NCBI GenBank assembly: GCA_023447335.1
Contig: JAEXOD010000010.1
Span: forward strand, 1 to 59,616
Length of the DNA: 59,616 bases
DNA from: Bacteroidota bacterium
GTDB taxonomy: Bacteria; Bacteroidota; Ignavibacteria; Ignavibacteriales; Melioribacteraceae
Direction: 5' to 3'
The notes under the pieces are model-generated. The model was given only the letters and a program-made list of their open reading frames with translations. It made no database searches and was not told the DNA's origin. Shown here piece by piece: positions 14,749 to 24,350 of the stretch. Each line of letters opens with the position of its first letter. Within the stretch, counting starts at the first letter, position 1. A program made the position numbers and the translations under genes.

Positions 14749-17700
14749 CTAATTTCTTCTAATTAAACTCATTTCGTGAATATTTTCTTCAGTATCTTCA
14801 TCATTCACTTTGAATTGAGAAGATAACTCTTGAAGATTATTTGTTAATAATCGCAAATCTTCAATTGAGTAAACAATTTCTTGAACTGATTTAGCCGTAT
14901 CGGAAGTAACACTGCTAATCGCTTCAATATTTTTACCTATTTCAACACTCGCAGCAGCCTGCATTTCACTAGCATTAACAACATCTTCAATTATAGAAGT
15001 TATGTTTTGTGCACCCTCGATAATCTTTTCGAGTGATTCGTCTGCTTTAACTGCAAGTTGTTTCCCTTTTTCAACTTCTTCAGTACCCGATTTAATGGCT
15101 TTTACGGCATTGCTAGTATCATTTTGAATTAACTTGATTTTCGTTGCAATTTCTTTAGTGGCGTTTGCCGTTCTTTCACTCAATTTCCTCACTTCATCTG
15201 CAACTACTGCAAAACCTCTTCCTTGTTCTCCTGCTCTGGCGGCTTCAATTGCAGCGTTTAACGCCAATAAGTTTGTTTGGTCTGCAATATCATTAATAAC
15301 TTGAACAATTTCACCGATTTGGTTACTACTTTCACCAAGTTTTTTAATTAATTCTGCTGAATTAATCACTATATTAGCAATTGTATTCATGCCATTAATT
15401 GTTTCATGATCAATTTTTCCGCCTTCTGCAGCAAAACGAATATTACGTGTGGTTTCTTGTACGCTAACGGTCATTTCCTCAACTGCAGCAACAACTTCAG
15501 TAGCTTGTGCTGATTGTTCTTGTGTTCCGGCTGCAACTTGTTCAGTTTGCTCTCTGATTCTTTCTGTAGATTGTGTTGTATGAATAATAACTTCTAAAAC
15601 TTTTTCAAACATTTCTCTTACATTACCAACCGCAGCCGAAAAACCGGTAAAAAGTCGGGCAATATCGTCATCTTGATCCGAATCAATATTTATAGTTAAA
15701 TCTCCGTTAGAAAACTTATTAATTGCCTGAAGCATGATTGCAGCACTATCAGATAAGTATTTTTTCTCCTTATCTAAAACTTCGAAAGCTTGTTTAGATT
15801 TTTCCATCTCAACTAACAACTGTTGTTCTTTAAGTTCTAATTGTTTCTTGCTTTCTTGCTCAAACTCAAATTGTTTTTTAAGTTCTTCTTCTCTTAGTTT
15901 CATACTTTTCATTCTATTATCATAAATTCGATAACCTGCATAACCGATTGAAATTATTACTAAAGTATAAAACCACCATGTTTGATAAAAATACGGGGAG
16001 AAATAAAATTCTAATGTTGCACCTGTTTCATTCCAAATACCGTCGTTATTACATGCAATAACTCTAAAAGTATGATTACCGGGAGAAATATTTGTATAAT
16101 ATGCAACTCTTCTATTGCCTGCATCTACCCAATCATCGTCTACACCTTCAAGCATATATTTAAATTTTACGCTTTTGGGATATAGATAGCTTAATCCTGC
16201 AAAATGAAATTCGAAGCGAGATTTTCCGGCATCAATATCAATTTCGCTATAAGAATTGTACCAAACGTCATCTACAATAATCCCTTCAATAACAACCGGA
16301 GGAACGTATTGATTTTTTTGTAAATTATCCGGATTAATAGTAACAAAACCTGCCATTGTGGGAAACCATAACATACCGTTTCTGGCTCTTAATCCTGATG
16401 GTTGTGAACCACCGTTGCATTCCGTACTCTTCATTCCGTCAGATTTACCGTATGGAATTGCATTTACTTTATCAAGTTTTCCGTCAGCGACTTTATTCAA
16501 TTCGGATTTTGAAGCTTTGAAAATTCCTTTATTACAACTAAACCAAAAATACCCTTGATTGTCTTCTAAAATCACAAAAATCAAATCGTCAATCAAACCT
16601 GTCTTTGTAGTAATTGCGCTGAATTTATTATTTTTAATTCTTGTTATTCCGTCACCGCTCGTTCCGATCCAAATAGTACCTTCGTTATCTTCATGAATTG
16701 ATCGAACTAAATCACCGGATAATCCACTATTCTTATTTATATGTTTAAAAGAAGATCCATTAAAAATATATACGCCGGCATTTGTCCCAATCCAAATTTG
16801 TTTTTTGCTATCCTCAAAAATTACTTTAGGAAATCCGTTAGTCAATCCGTCAGCCTCAATAAATCGTTTGAAAGTTTTATCGGCATAAAAAACTGAAGTA
16901 CCACCTCCGTTTGTGCCGATCCAAATATTCCCCCTTGAATCTTCATATAAAACTCTCATAAACTCATTGCCTAACTCTGAGTCATGTTCAAATCTTCGTA
17001 ATTTACCTTGAGAGTAAATCATCAAACCGCCTCCGCTAGTCCCAACCCAAACATCTCCTCTTGAATCGGCTAGTACACATCTAACATTATTTGAAGGCAA
17101 ACCGTCTTTATCTGTAAGTGATAAAGTTACTGCACCGTTTGAAATTTTATTTAATCCTTTATCGTTTGTACTAACCCAAATATTTCCGCTATTATCCTCG
17201 GAAACCGACCATACAAAATTACTATTCAAACCTTCCATAACAGTATAACAAACGAATTTACCGTTTTTTAATCTGTTTATACCGTTACCGTTTGTGCCAA
17301 TCCATAAACTTCCTTCTCTATCTTCAAATAAAGAAAAAATTGAATTATTGCTTAAGCCTTTTTTTGCGTCAAATATTTCATAGTTTCCGCCTCTAAATCT
17401 AACCAATCCGCCGACAGTTGCGCCTAACCATAAAGTATTTTTACTATCCTCGTATATAGTTGACAATCCACCACCCGGTACACCATCGGCTTCAGTATAG
17501 TTAAAAATTTCTCCGTTGAATATTCTGCTTAAACCGGCAATAGATGCTAACCATATGTTACCTCTGCTATCTTCCAAGCAGTTTTGAATACTATTAGCTA
17601 AAAGACCTTGTTGCTGATTGTAAACTCTAAATGAAGAACCATTGTAAATTATAAAACCGCCTCCGTCCGAACAAATCAACAAATCGCCGTTTCTTGCAGT

Positions 17701-18273
17701 TTTAATATTTGTTAGGATATTTGTAGGAAGTCCGTTAGAAGTTGTTATAAGTTTACTAGATTTTCCATCATATTTCACTAACCCTTGTTGACTTGCAAAC
17801 CAAAGGATTCCGTTTTTATCTTCAGTCATGCTGTTAATAAAATCACTCGCAAATCCTTTTTCTGTATTCAACGCCTCAAATATTCCGTTATAATATTTTG
17901 TAACTCCTCCGCCGTTAGTACAAATCCACAAATATCCTTTGCTATCTTCAAAAAGATAATTTATGTAATTGTTTTTTATTTCCGGAGTGTTCCTAACATC
18001 AAATATAGTAAATTGTATTCCGTCAAATCTAACTATTCCTTCTTGTGTTGCAGCCCAAATATAACCGTCTTTTGTTTGGATAATTGACTGAATCGAATTC
18101 TGTGGTAGTCCTTCGTCTGTTTGCCAAATATCCAGTATATACTGAGTAATTTTCTTAGATGGGTCTAATCCGTTCAGTACGTTTTTTTGTTGAGCAAATG
18201 TGCAATTAAATATCAGTAAGAAGGTGAGTAATGAGATGAAGAAATGCTTTACATTAAATCTTAATATTTCCAT
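14749..18273 (-). CDS. Chemoreceptor with two-component-regulator propeller and Y_Y_Y sensor, HAMP and MCP signalling domain
   Basis: ATG 18273 (MEILRFNVKHFF...) is preferred to a TTG 12 bases upstream. The 1174-residue protein has a signal peptide, then a periplasmic propeller of repeated Reg_prop units (IWAATQEGIVRFDG, LWICTNGGG, IWIGTNGGG; about 40-680), a Y_Y_Y domain (about 685-755: FHFAGLSYLYP, PGNHTFRVIACNNDG), one membrane helix (about 763-782), a coiled coil, a HAMP-like piece (GDLTINI, about 855), and a full MCP signalling hairpin with the tip DQTNLLALNAAIEAARAGEQ (about 995-1015). The sensor half is that of hybrid two-component systems, but no histidine kinase or response domain follows. 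It should pass an extracellular, probably glycan-derived, signal to CheA/CheW, which are not in the window. It is monocistronic. Confidence 0.88.
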   Translation of the reverse strand: MEILRFNVKHFFISLLTFLLIFNCTFAQQKNVLNGLDPSKKITQYILDIWQTDEGLPQNSIQSIIQTKDGYIWAATQEGIVRFDGIQFTIFDVRNTPEIKNNYINYLFEDSKGYLWICTNGGGVTKYYNGIFEALNTEKGFASDFINSMTEDKNGILWFASQQGLVKYDGKSSKLITTSNGLPTNILTNIKTARNGDLLICSDGGGFIIYNGSSFRVYNQQQGLLANSIQNCLEDSRGNIWLASIAGLSRIFNGEIFNYTEADGVPGGGLSTIYEDSKNTLWLGATVGGLVRFRGGNYEIFDAKKGLSNNSIFSLFEDREGSLWIGTNGNGINRLKNGKFVCYTVMEGLNSNFVWSVSEDNSGNIWVSTNDKGLNKISNGAVTLSLTDKDGLPSNNVRCVLADSRGDVWVGTSGGGLMIYSQGKLRRFEHDSELGNEFMRVLYEDSRGNIWIGTNGGGTSVFYADKTFKRFIEADGLTNGFPKVIFEDSKKQIWIGTNAGVYIFNGSSFKHINKNSGLSGDLVRSIHEDNEGTIWIGTSGDGITRIKNNKFSAITTKTGLIDDLIFVILEDNQGYFWFSCNKGIFKASKSELNKVADGKLDKVNAIPYGKSDGMKSTECNGGSQPSGLRARNGMLWFPTMAGFVTINPDNLQKNQYVPPVVIEGIIVDDVWYNSYSEIDIDAGKSRFEFHFAGLSYLYPKSVKFKYMLEGVDDDWVDAGNRRVAYYTNISPGNHTFRVIACNNDGIWNETGATLEFYFSPYFYQTWWFYTLVIISIGYAGYRIYDNRMKSMKLREEELKKQFEFEQESKKQLELKEQQLLVEMEKSKQAFEVLDKEKKYLSDSAAIMLQAINKFSNGDLTINIDSDQDDDIARLFTGFSAAVGNVREMFEKVLEVIIHTTQSTERIREQTEQVAAGTQEQSAQATEVVAAVEEMTVSVQETTRNIRFAAEGGKIDHETINGMNTIANIVINSAELIKKLGESSNQIGEIVQVINDIADQTNLLALNAAIEAARAGEQGRGFAVVADEVRKLSERTANATKEIATKIKLIQNDTSNAVKAIKSGTEEVEKGKQLAVKADESLEKIIEGAQNITSIIEDVVNASEMQAAASVEIGKNIEAISSVTSDTAKSVQEIVYSIEDLRLLTNNLQELSSQFKVNDEDTEENIHEMSLIRRN

Positions 18274-18379
18274 AAATAATCCCAATCATAATATAAATAA
18301 ATATCCTGCGAGCTTGCAAAATAGTGAAAATTTTTATATTATAAAATAGAAAATTATTTCTACAATTAATTTAATTGAA

Positions 18380-19156
18380 CTAAATCAATTTAATGTCATT
18401 TAAAAAAGTAAATTGAGATCTTGTAGTATTTAACAGTTTAAGATCAATTTGCGCAGAGATAATTTCTTGTTTGTTTGAATATTCAGTTATTGGTTCTCCT
18501 AACGGGTTAACAATTGTGCTACATCCTGAATATTCGTTACTCGGATCAACCCCCACTCTATTTGTTCCAATAAAGTAGGATAAGTTTTCAAGTGCACGAG
18601 CTTTTGTTAATAGCTTCCAATGTTCAATTCGTTTATTAGGCCAATTTGCAATGTTAACTAATATATCTACTTTTTCTTTGGCATAAAACCTATATAATTC
18701 AGGAAACCTTAAATCGTAACAAATAGATAATCCAATTTTTATATCGTTAATTTTGGTGATTATAGGTTCATTCGAAGAAGTATAATATTTGTTTTCACCT
18801 GCGAAACTAAAAGGATGAATTTTTCTGTATCTCGCTATAATAAGTCCTTTTTTGTCGATATGAATTAAACAATTATAATAACTTTCCTCATCCGACTCGA
18901 TAACTCCCGCTAATATATCCGAGTTTAATTTCTGGGCAAGTTTTATAAAGTACTTGGTTGATATCCCGTCTATATCTTCGGCAAGCCGGGCTGAGTTAAA
19001 GGTAAATCCGGTTAATGTTAACTCAGGGAAGATCAATAAATTGTAATCATTATTAGCATTATTAGACAATAATTGCTCAATTATTTTAATACTGCCTGCC
19101 GGGTCTTCCCAGGCAGGCGAGTATTGTACTAATCCAACTTTTAATGAGTTTGTCAT
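18380..19156 (-). CDS. Carbon-nitrogen hydrolase, omega-amidase (YafV/Nit2) type
   Basis: The 258-residue protein carries the nitrilase triad: Glu45 in FPELTLTGF, Lys112 in RYRKIHPF, and Cys146 in SICYDLRFPELYR. The LRFPELYR context and EHWKLLTKARALEN match omega-amidases, which hydrolyse alpha-ketoglutaramate or ketosuccinamate formed by glutamine transamination. It is the last gene of the sugar operon, one base after the GH94 gene, yet its activity is metabolite repair and not obviously part of that pathway. Confidence 0.85.
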   Translation of the reverse strand: MTNSLKVGLVQYSPAWEDPAGSIKIIEQLLSNNANNDYNLLIFPELTLTGFTFNSARLAEDIDGISTKYFIKLAQKLNSDILAGVIESDEESYYNCLIHIDKKGLIIARYRKIHPFSFAGENKYYTSSNEPIITKINDIKIGLSICYDLRFPELYRFYAKEKVDILVNIANWPNKRIEHWKLLTKARALENLSYFIGTNRVGVDPSNEYSGCSTIVNPLGEPITEYSNKQEIISAQIDLKLLNTTRSQFTFLNDIKLI

Positions 19157-19157
19157 T

Positions 19158-21560
19158 TTAACCTAAAATTACCTTGATATTTATTGTATTATCTGAAAAT
19201 TTATCAACCTCAATAAAAGAATTATCAGTTAACTTATCATTAATATAAATTTCTTTAATACCACTATTTACTTTATTAGGATTTAATACAGTTAAGTTAA
19301 TAGTTTTATTCCTAAATATACGTTTTACCGTGTATTTATCCCAATTTGCCGGTATGTTCGGTTGAATTAATATCCCCTTTAAAGAGGTTTGCAAACCTAG
19401 TATATAATCAAGACCAATTCTGTACATCCAGACTGCAGTTCCGGTTAACCAAGAATGGCTTGCTTGATTTTCAGTAGGGTGTTCCGGACTTGTTACATAT
19501 TCCGAAAATACATAAGGTTCTGTCTCATATCTGTCTATATCTTTTGAAGAATTAATTGGTAACATACGTGAATAAACATCATATGCACTTTCTGCATCTC
19601 CGTTTATTATGGATGCTAATACGAACCATGAGGAAGCATGGTTGAAGACCGCACCATTTTCTTTTTTCCCGGGGACACATCTGCTAATTAAACCAACATT
19701 ATCCTCAACTTCTCTGTATGCGGGCCAGCATATTTGCATACCATATGGAGTTAGTAAATGTTTTTTACAAGAATTTAAAGCAGAATCTGCTCTTTCTTTA
19801 TTTGCTAATCCGGAGATAACAGACCATGTTTGAGAGTTTATAAATATTTTGCCTTGTTTATGTGCTTTTATACCTAAAGGTTCACCGTTATCTCTAAAGG
19901 CACGAATATACCATTCTTCATCCCAGCAATATTGATTAGTAATTTCTCCGAGTTTTGAATAAGCATTTTTCCATTTATTTAGAGTATCAAAATCTTGTTT
20001 GATTTCTAATAATTCAAAAGTTTTTTTGATAACATAAGCTAAGAAAAAAGCTCCCCATACGGTTTCGCCTTTCCCTTGTGGTCCGACATGGTCTAATGTA
20101 TCGTTCCAATCACCGTTCATAATTTTAGGTAATCCGCGTTCTGTTGTTGCAGAAAGTGCAAAGTTAATAGCACGTTTAAGATGTTCGTAAACAGTAGCTT
20201 CTCCTTCATCGTAGAACTTTACGACTTCATCCAAAATAGATAAATCACCCGTTTCATTTAAGTATTCGATTAATCCAAAAGGTACCCACAAAGGTGTATC
20301 AGAGTGGTTTGTCTTTTCGCCCCAATCTGTAAGTTTAAAATAATTATGTAGGGTAGAACCGTCTTTAAACTGAAAACGAAGTGCATTTAACAATCTAACT
20401 CTAACTCGTTCCGGATTAACAATTACCATTCCGAGAATATCTTGGAATTGATCTCTCATACCCGTTCCAAATAACAAACCTCCGTGATAATAACCGGAGT
20501 TACGAGCCATATCAAATGTAACGGCTGCTTGAGATTGATTCCAAACATTTAACATAATATTAAACTTTTCATCAGGAGTATCACATTTAACATGATCAAG
20601 ATAATTTGTCCAACTGGTTACTAATAAATTAAATTTATTATCAAGTTCTGTTAAGTCATTTAGTCTAAATTTATTAATATATTCGTTTATATTCTCATCT
20701 TTCTTTATTACAGTCATAACAGTAGCGAAATCTACAGTACCATTAGCAACTAATATATACTTCGATTGGAGTGCTGCAACAGGATCACCTGCGGTTATTT
20801 CAGTGTTTGTCATAATTCCTGTTTCGATATTAATAGGATTAGCTTCAGAACGCCACTTACCAATAAAACTATCCAAACTTCCGTCAAAACCCGTAACCGG
20901 GTTTGTATTCGCAAAAAGTATATTATATCCCCAAGCAATATTTGGCTGGGCAACCGAAACTTTTTTATTTAAAACCCAGTATCTTCTAGTTGCAATTAAT
21001 CCGTTAAGCTCTTTGTCAAAAGTAATATCAGTAAAATGTTTATCGTTTGGTTGATTAATAATATCATTTAATGCATTACCCATCATTAGTTCTGTAAAGG
21101 AATAAGTCTCAAGTTCTCTATCTTTTCCGGTTAAATCGGTTAGTTTAACTCTCCAAATTTCAGCATTGCTATCTTGAGCTACAAAATAGGTTAATTCACC
21201 CCTTACTCCGTTAATTTCGGTTGTTATTTTAGTATAACCTTGTCCGTGTCGGCATTCATAGCTATCGTATTTTAAATCAATTGTCGGTGCCCAGCTTAAA
21301 GACCAAAATTTGCCGGTTGCAACATCTTTAACGATAACATAACGTCCGGGTCTATCCCAAGGTAAACAATTATAGCGCATTCTGGTTAATCTGTTATCTC
21401 TTGGTGTATCTAAGTAACTGAATCCACCGCCGGTGTGTGACACTAAACCACCGTAATGTTCATTCCACATATAATTGAACCAAGGTCGTGGAGTTCTTGG
21501 ATCCGTAATTATAAATTCTCTGTTATCTTCCGAAAAATATCCATACTTATTCTTAATCAT
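19158..21560 (-). CDS. GH94-type glycoside phosphorylase (cellobiose/chitobiose phosphorylase-like)
   Basis: The length (800 aa) fits GH94. Typical motifs are the N-terminal YGYFSEDNREFIIT and TPRPWFNYMWN, LPWDRPGRYVIVKD, the middle FGTGMRDQFQDILG, and the acid/base region GDWNDTLDHVG (Asp487 region) followed by GKGETVW. These inverting enzymes split a beta-linked disaccharide with phosphate into alpha-sugar-1-phosphate plus free sugar. No signal peptide is seen, so it acts in the cytosol. A phosphohexomutase two genes upstream in the same operon can pass the sugar-1-phosphate to glycolysis. The natural disaccharide cannot be told from sequence. Confidence 0.85.
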   Translation of the reverse strand: MIKNKYGYFSEDNREFIITDPRTPRPWFNYMWNEHYGGLVSHTGGGFSYLDTPRDNRLTRMRYNCLPWDRPGRYVIVKDVATGKFWSLSWAPTIDLKYDSYECRHGQGYTKITTEINGVRGELTYFVAQDSNAEIWRVKLTDLTGKDRELETYSFTELMMGNALNDIINQPNDKHFTDITFDKELNGLIATRRYWVLNKKVSVAQPNIAWGYNILFANTNPVTGFDGSLDSFIGKWRSEANPINIETGIMTNTEITAGDPVAALQSKYILVANGTVDFATVMTVIKKDENINEYINKFRLNDLTELDNKFNLLVTSWTNYLDHVKCDTPDEKFNIMLNVWNQSQAAVTFDMARNSGYYHGGLLFGTGMRDQFQDILGMVIVNPERVRVRLLNALRFQFKDGSTLHNYFKLTDWGEKTNHSDTPLWVPFGLIEYLNETGDLSILDEVVKFYDEGEATVYEHLKRAINFALSATTERGLPKIMNGDWNDTLDHVGPQGKGETVWGAFFLAYVIKKTFELLEIKQDFDTLNKWKNAYSKLGEITNQYCWDEEWYIRAFRDNGEPLGIKAHKQGKIFINSQTWSVISGLANKERADSALNSCKKHLLTPYGMQICWPAYREVEDNVGLISRCVPGKKENGAVFNHASSWFVLASIINGDAESAYDVYSRMLPINSSKDIDRYETEPYVFSEYVTSPEHPTENQASHSWLTGTAVWMYRIGLDYILGLQTSLKGILIQPNIPANWDKYTVKRIFRNKTINLTVLNPNKVNSGIKEIYINDKLTDNSFIEVDKFSDNTINIKVILG

Positions 21561-21579
21561 TTCTGTTCCCCTATATTTA

Positions 21580-24342
21580 CTAAAACTTTAATTTATACGT
21601 ATTAATTTTTTTATTACCGATTATAATTTCAAACTCATTATGATCCAAAATATTCATCTCATTCAATTCAATTTCCTCTAAAGTAGCACTTGTAACTTTT
21701 GAAAGAAGATGTTCGAATCTAATTTTTGATGTAACTTCGTTTTCTGTAGGATTGTATACTCGCAATATAAACTCATTTTCTTCATTTTCGCATTTCTTAA
21801 ATGTACTAAACTGAATAGATTTATTCTCTATTTCCATAAAGCTTATATTGTTATAAATACCGTTTTTTGTATCACTAAACTGAACAAGTGCTAGGGGATT
21901 ATTAAAACAAATTGCCTTATTATAAACATCTGCAGTATCCCAATTACCTTTGTGAGGGTATAACGACAACCGATAATTGTGTATCCCTAAACATTGAGCG
22001 CCTTTTTCAAATGTATAATCTTGTTTTGAACTAGGTTGAATTATGTATCTAAATGCTCTGAATAACGTAATTGCAATAGTTTTAAAATTATCATTTAATA
22101 CTTCATATTCTTTCAATCCGTCAACAAATACCGCAAGTCCCAATGAAGCATCAATTACGTCCACAAAATTATGCATCGGATAATCATACATTGGTTGTTC
22201 AACCCAGTCTTTTGTATCAGGTCTTTCCAAACTTCTTTTCACAACATCAAATTGTCCTTCGCCATATGAGTATTTTGCATCTTGTAAATTTGTAGGAAAC
22301 ATCATTCTTAATCTATGACTTTCGGATTTATTATTTACATTAACTAATAGATCTAGTCTATCGGAATTTTTTACCAAATGAAGAATTAGTTCGATAATTA
22401 ATTCGGTATCACAATTGTTATCTTTACGGTTAGAATAATCTTTCGGTATTAACAAAGTATGTATTATTCTAATTTTTCCGCTTAATTGGTTGTTTTCAAC
22501 TATCTCAATATTGGGTGTGGAATTTAATGTATTAAAGTATGGTGCGAATGGAACATTAGTCCAGGCATGACCTTCTTCTCCTTCATCATAAAAATAGCCA
22601 ATATTATTAAATTCTAAATTATCTACTTTGTTTATAAGATTAAATGTCCCGTTCTTGTTTACAACTACTCTTAAATTTTCGTTTTCAAGTTTGTTTTCAT
22701 TCACAATATCATCTGCTAAAAATGTAGTATCAGTATCAACAAGTTTTAATGTTTGTAAACTGAAAGGTTTAATATTTTTTGTTTCAATATAACCCTCGTA
22801 AGTATTCATCTCTAAATACATTGGTCTATCAATCATCTGCTCCAGAACCGGTTGAGTTGAATATTTTTTTATCGGTACAAAATCAATAATATTACCATCA
22901 ATATCTAAGAATTTAGGGGATTTCAAATCATAAATTTTGGGAATATCTAACCACACTTTTACTATTTCATTTCTACAACTATTGGTCGGATTTACTATTG
23001 CAATATTTACATCAAATATTTTTTGATTTTTAGTAAATTCACTTGTATAAAAAACTGAAGTATCTAATTTTTGAATTAGATACTTTAATGATCTTTCAAA
23101 AACCCCTTTAGATATTTCTATTGCATTTTTATATCGCAACATCATATCATCATGTATTGAATCTAAACTACATCCACCGATAGAATCATGAGCCGAATTT
23201 TGAATAATTAATTCCCATGCAATATCAATATAGTTATCTTTTATATCTCTTCCCAAAATACTTGAAAACACATTAAAGGGTTCGGCATAAAATTGAAGTC
23301 TTCTTTCTGCTTCAAAGTTCATTTGTTTTAAATACATTCGTGCACTTGTTGTGTATCCGTACATATTTCCGCTTCTTAAATCGTATTGCGCGCTTCTTCT
23401 TTCTCCGTTTACAATTTTTAATCCGTCTTTATCTACTGAAGAAAAAAGAGCTTCTGAATAATCTTCCAGAGTACTATGAATAACGTTTAATTCCGGTCTA
23501 ATTTTATTTATATCTTCAATAATTTTTACGGTTTTAACGTTAGGTCCGCTTGAATCATGTCCTTCCATCCAAATAACATTAGGAGTAGTAAAATCATCAA
23601 CTTGATTTTCTATTATAGATTGAACTTGCTTGTTAATGTTTTCAGGATAATATTCATCAGCGGGGGAGGGGATAAAATAATCCTCATCATGCATCACTTC
23701 ATCAGCAAAATGAAAATTTAAGCCACGTTTCCAAGGATGTTCAACATCTGCAAAGAATTCGTTATGGACTACAGGACGGTAAATATAGAAATAAAAATTA
23801 TATCTTGGCATTGTTGAAAATCTTGACGAAATTGCTTTTGTACCGTCTGCACCAATCCACATAAATTCAGCTTTTGGACTATCTATTGAGTTAACTCCGC
23901 GATAAAACATAATTAGATTTATATTAAATCCTGCATAAAGCTGAGGTAGTTGAGATATCTGACCCCATGAAAAAGGGGAATAACCAACTTTTGAAACTCT
24001 TCCATATTTCTTTGCAATCTTATGACCTAGAAGCAGATTTCGTATTAAATTTTCTCCGCCTACTTGAAATTCTTCAGGTAAAATATACCAAGGACCAACC
24101 AAAAGTCTTTTCTCAATTATTAGCTTTTTTATTAATTCTTCTTTATGAGGTCTGATTTCTAAATAATCTTTAAGCACTATTGTTTGGCTATCTAAATGGA
24201 ATGCTTTGTATTTAGGTTCAGTTTCTAAAATTTCAAGAACTTTATCTATCATATCAACAAGCATTTGTCTATTCCTTTGAAAGGGGTAACGCCATTCTCT
24301 ATCCCAATGTGTATTAGAAATCACGTGAAAAACTCTTTCCAT
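21580..24342 (-). CDS. GH38 alpha-mannosidase-family protein with altered nucleophile motif
   Basis: The 920 residues start at once with the GH38 catalytic domain: THWDREWRYP (zinc ligands His12 and Asp14), FHLDSQTIVLKDYLEIRP, GPWYILPEEF, and a C-terminal zinc-type motif AHDSIGGCS (His385). The usual P-D-x-F-G segment that supplies the nucleophile Asp reads P123-F124-S-W-G127, so the nucleophile and one zinc ligand appear to be missing. The later beta-sandwich domains of GH38 are present. No signal peptide is seen. It lies 19 bases upstream of GH94 and 8 bases downstream of the HAD gene. It could belong to a divergent subfamily with another nucleophile, or be a non-hydrolytic binding protein. 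Confidence 0.82.
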   Translation of the reverse strand: MERVFHVISNTHWDREWRYPFQRNRQMLVDMIDKVLEILETEPKYKAFHLDSQTIVLKDYLEIRPHKEELIKKLIIEKRLLVGPWYILPEEFQVGGENLIRNLLLGHKIAKKYGRVSKVGYSPFSWGQISQLPQLYAGFNINLIMFYRGVNSIDSPKAEFMWIGADGTKAISSRFSTMPRYNFYFYIYRPVVHNEFFADVEHPWKRGLNFHFADEVMHDEDYFIPSPADEYYPENINKQVQSIIENQVDDFTTPNVIWMEGHDSSGPNVKTVKIIEDINKIRPELNVIHSTLEDYSEALFSSVDKDGLKIVNGERRSAQYDLRSGNMYGYTTSARMYLKQMNFEAERRLQFYAEPFNVFSSILGRDIKDNYIDIAWELIIQNSAHDSIGGCSLDSIHDDMMLRYKNAIEISKGVFERSLKYLIQKLDTSVFYTSEFTKNQKIFDVNIAIVNPTNSCRNEIVKVWLDIPKIYDLKSPKFLDIDGNIIDFVPIKKYSTQPVLEQMIDRPMYLEMNTYEGYIETKNIKPFSLQTLKLVDTDTTFLADDIVNENKLENENLRVVVNKNGTFNLINKVDNLEFNNIGYFYDEGEEGHAWTNVPFAPYFNTLNSTPNIEIVENNQLSGKIRIIHTLLIPKDYSNRKDNNCDTELIIELILHLVKNSDRLDLLVNVNNKSESHRLRMMFPTNLQDAKYSYGEGQFDVVKRSLERPDTKDWVEQPMYDYPMHNFVDVIDASLGLAVFVDGLKEYEVLNDNFKTIAITLFRAFRYIIQPSSKQDYTFEKGAQCLGIHNYRLSLYPHKGNWDTADVYNKAICFNNPLALVQFSDTKNGIYNNISFMEIENKSIQFSTFKKCENEENEFILRVYNPTENEVTSKIRFEHLLSKVTSATLEEIELNEMNILDHNEFEIIIGNKKINTYKLKF

Positions 24343-24350
24343 TTTATCCT

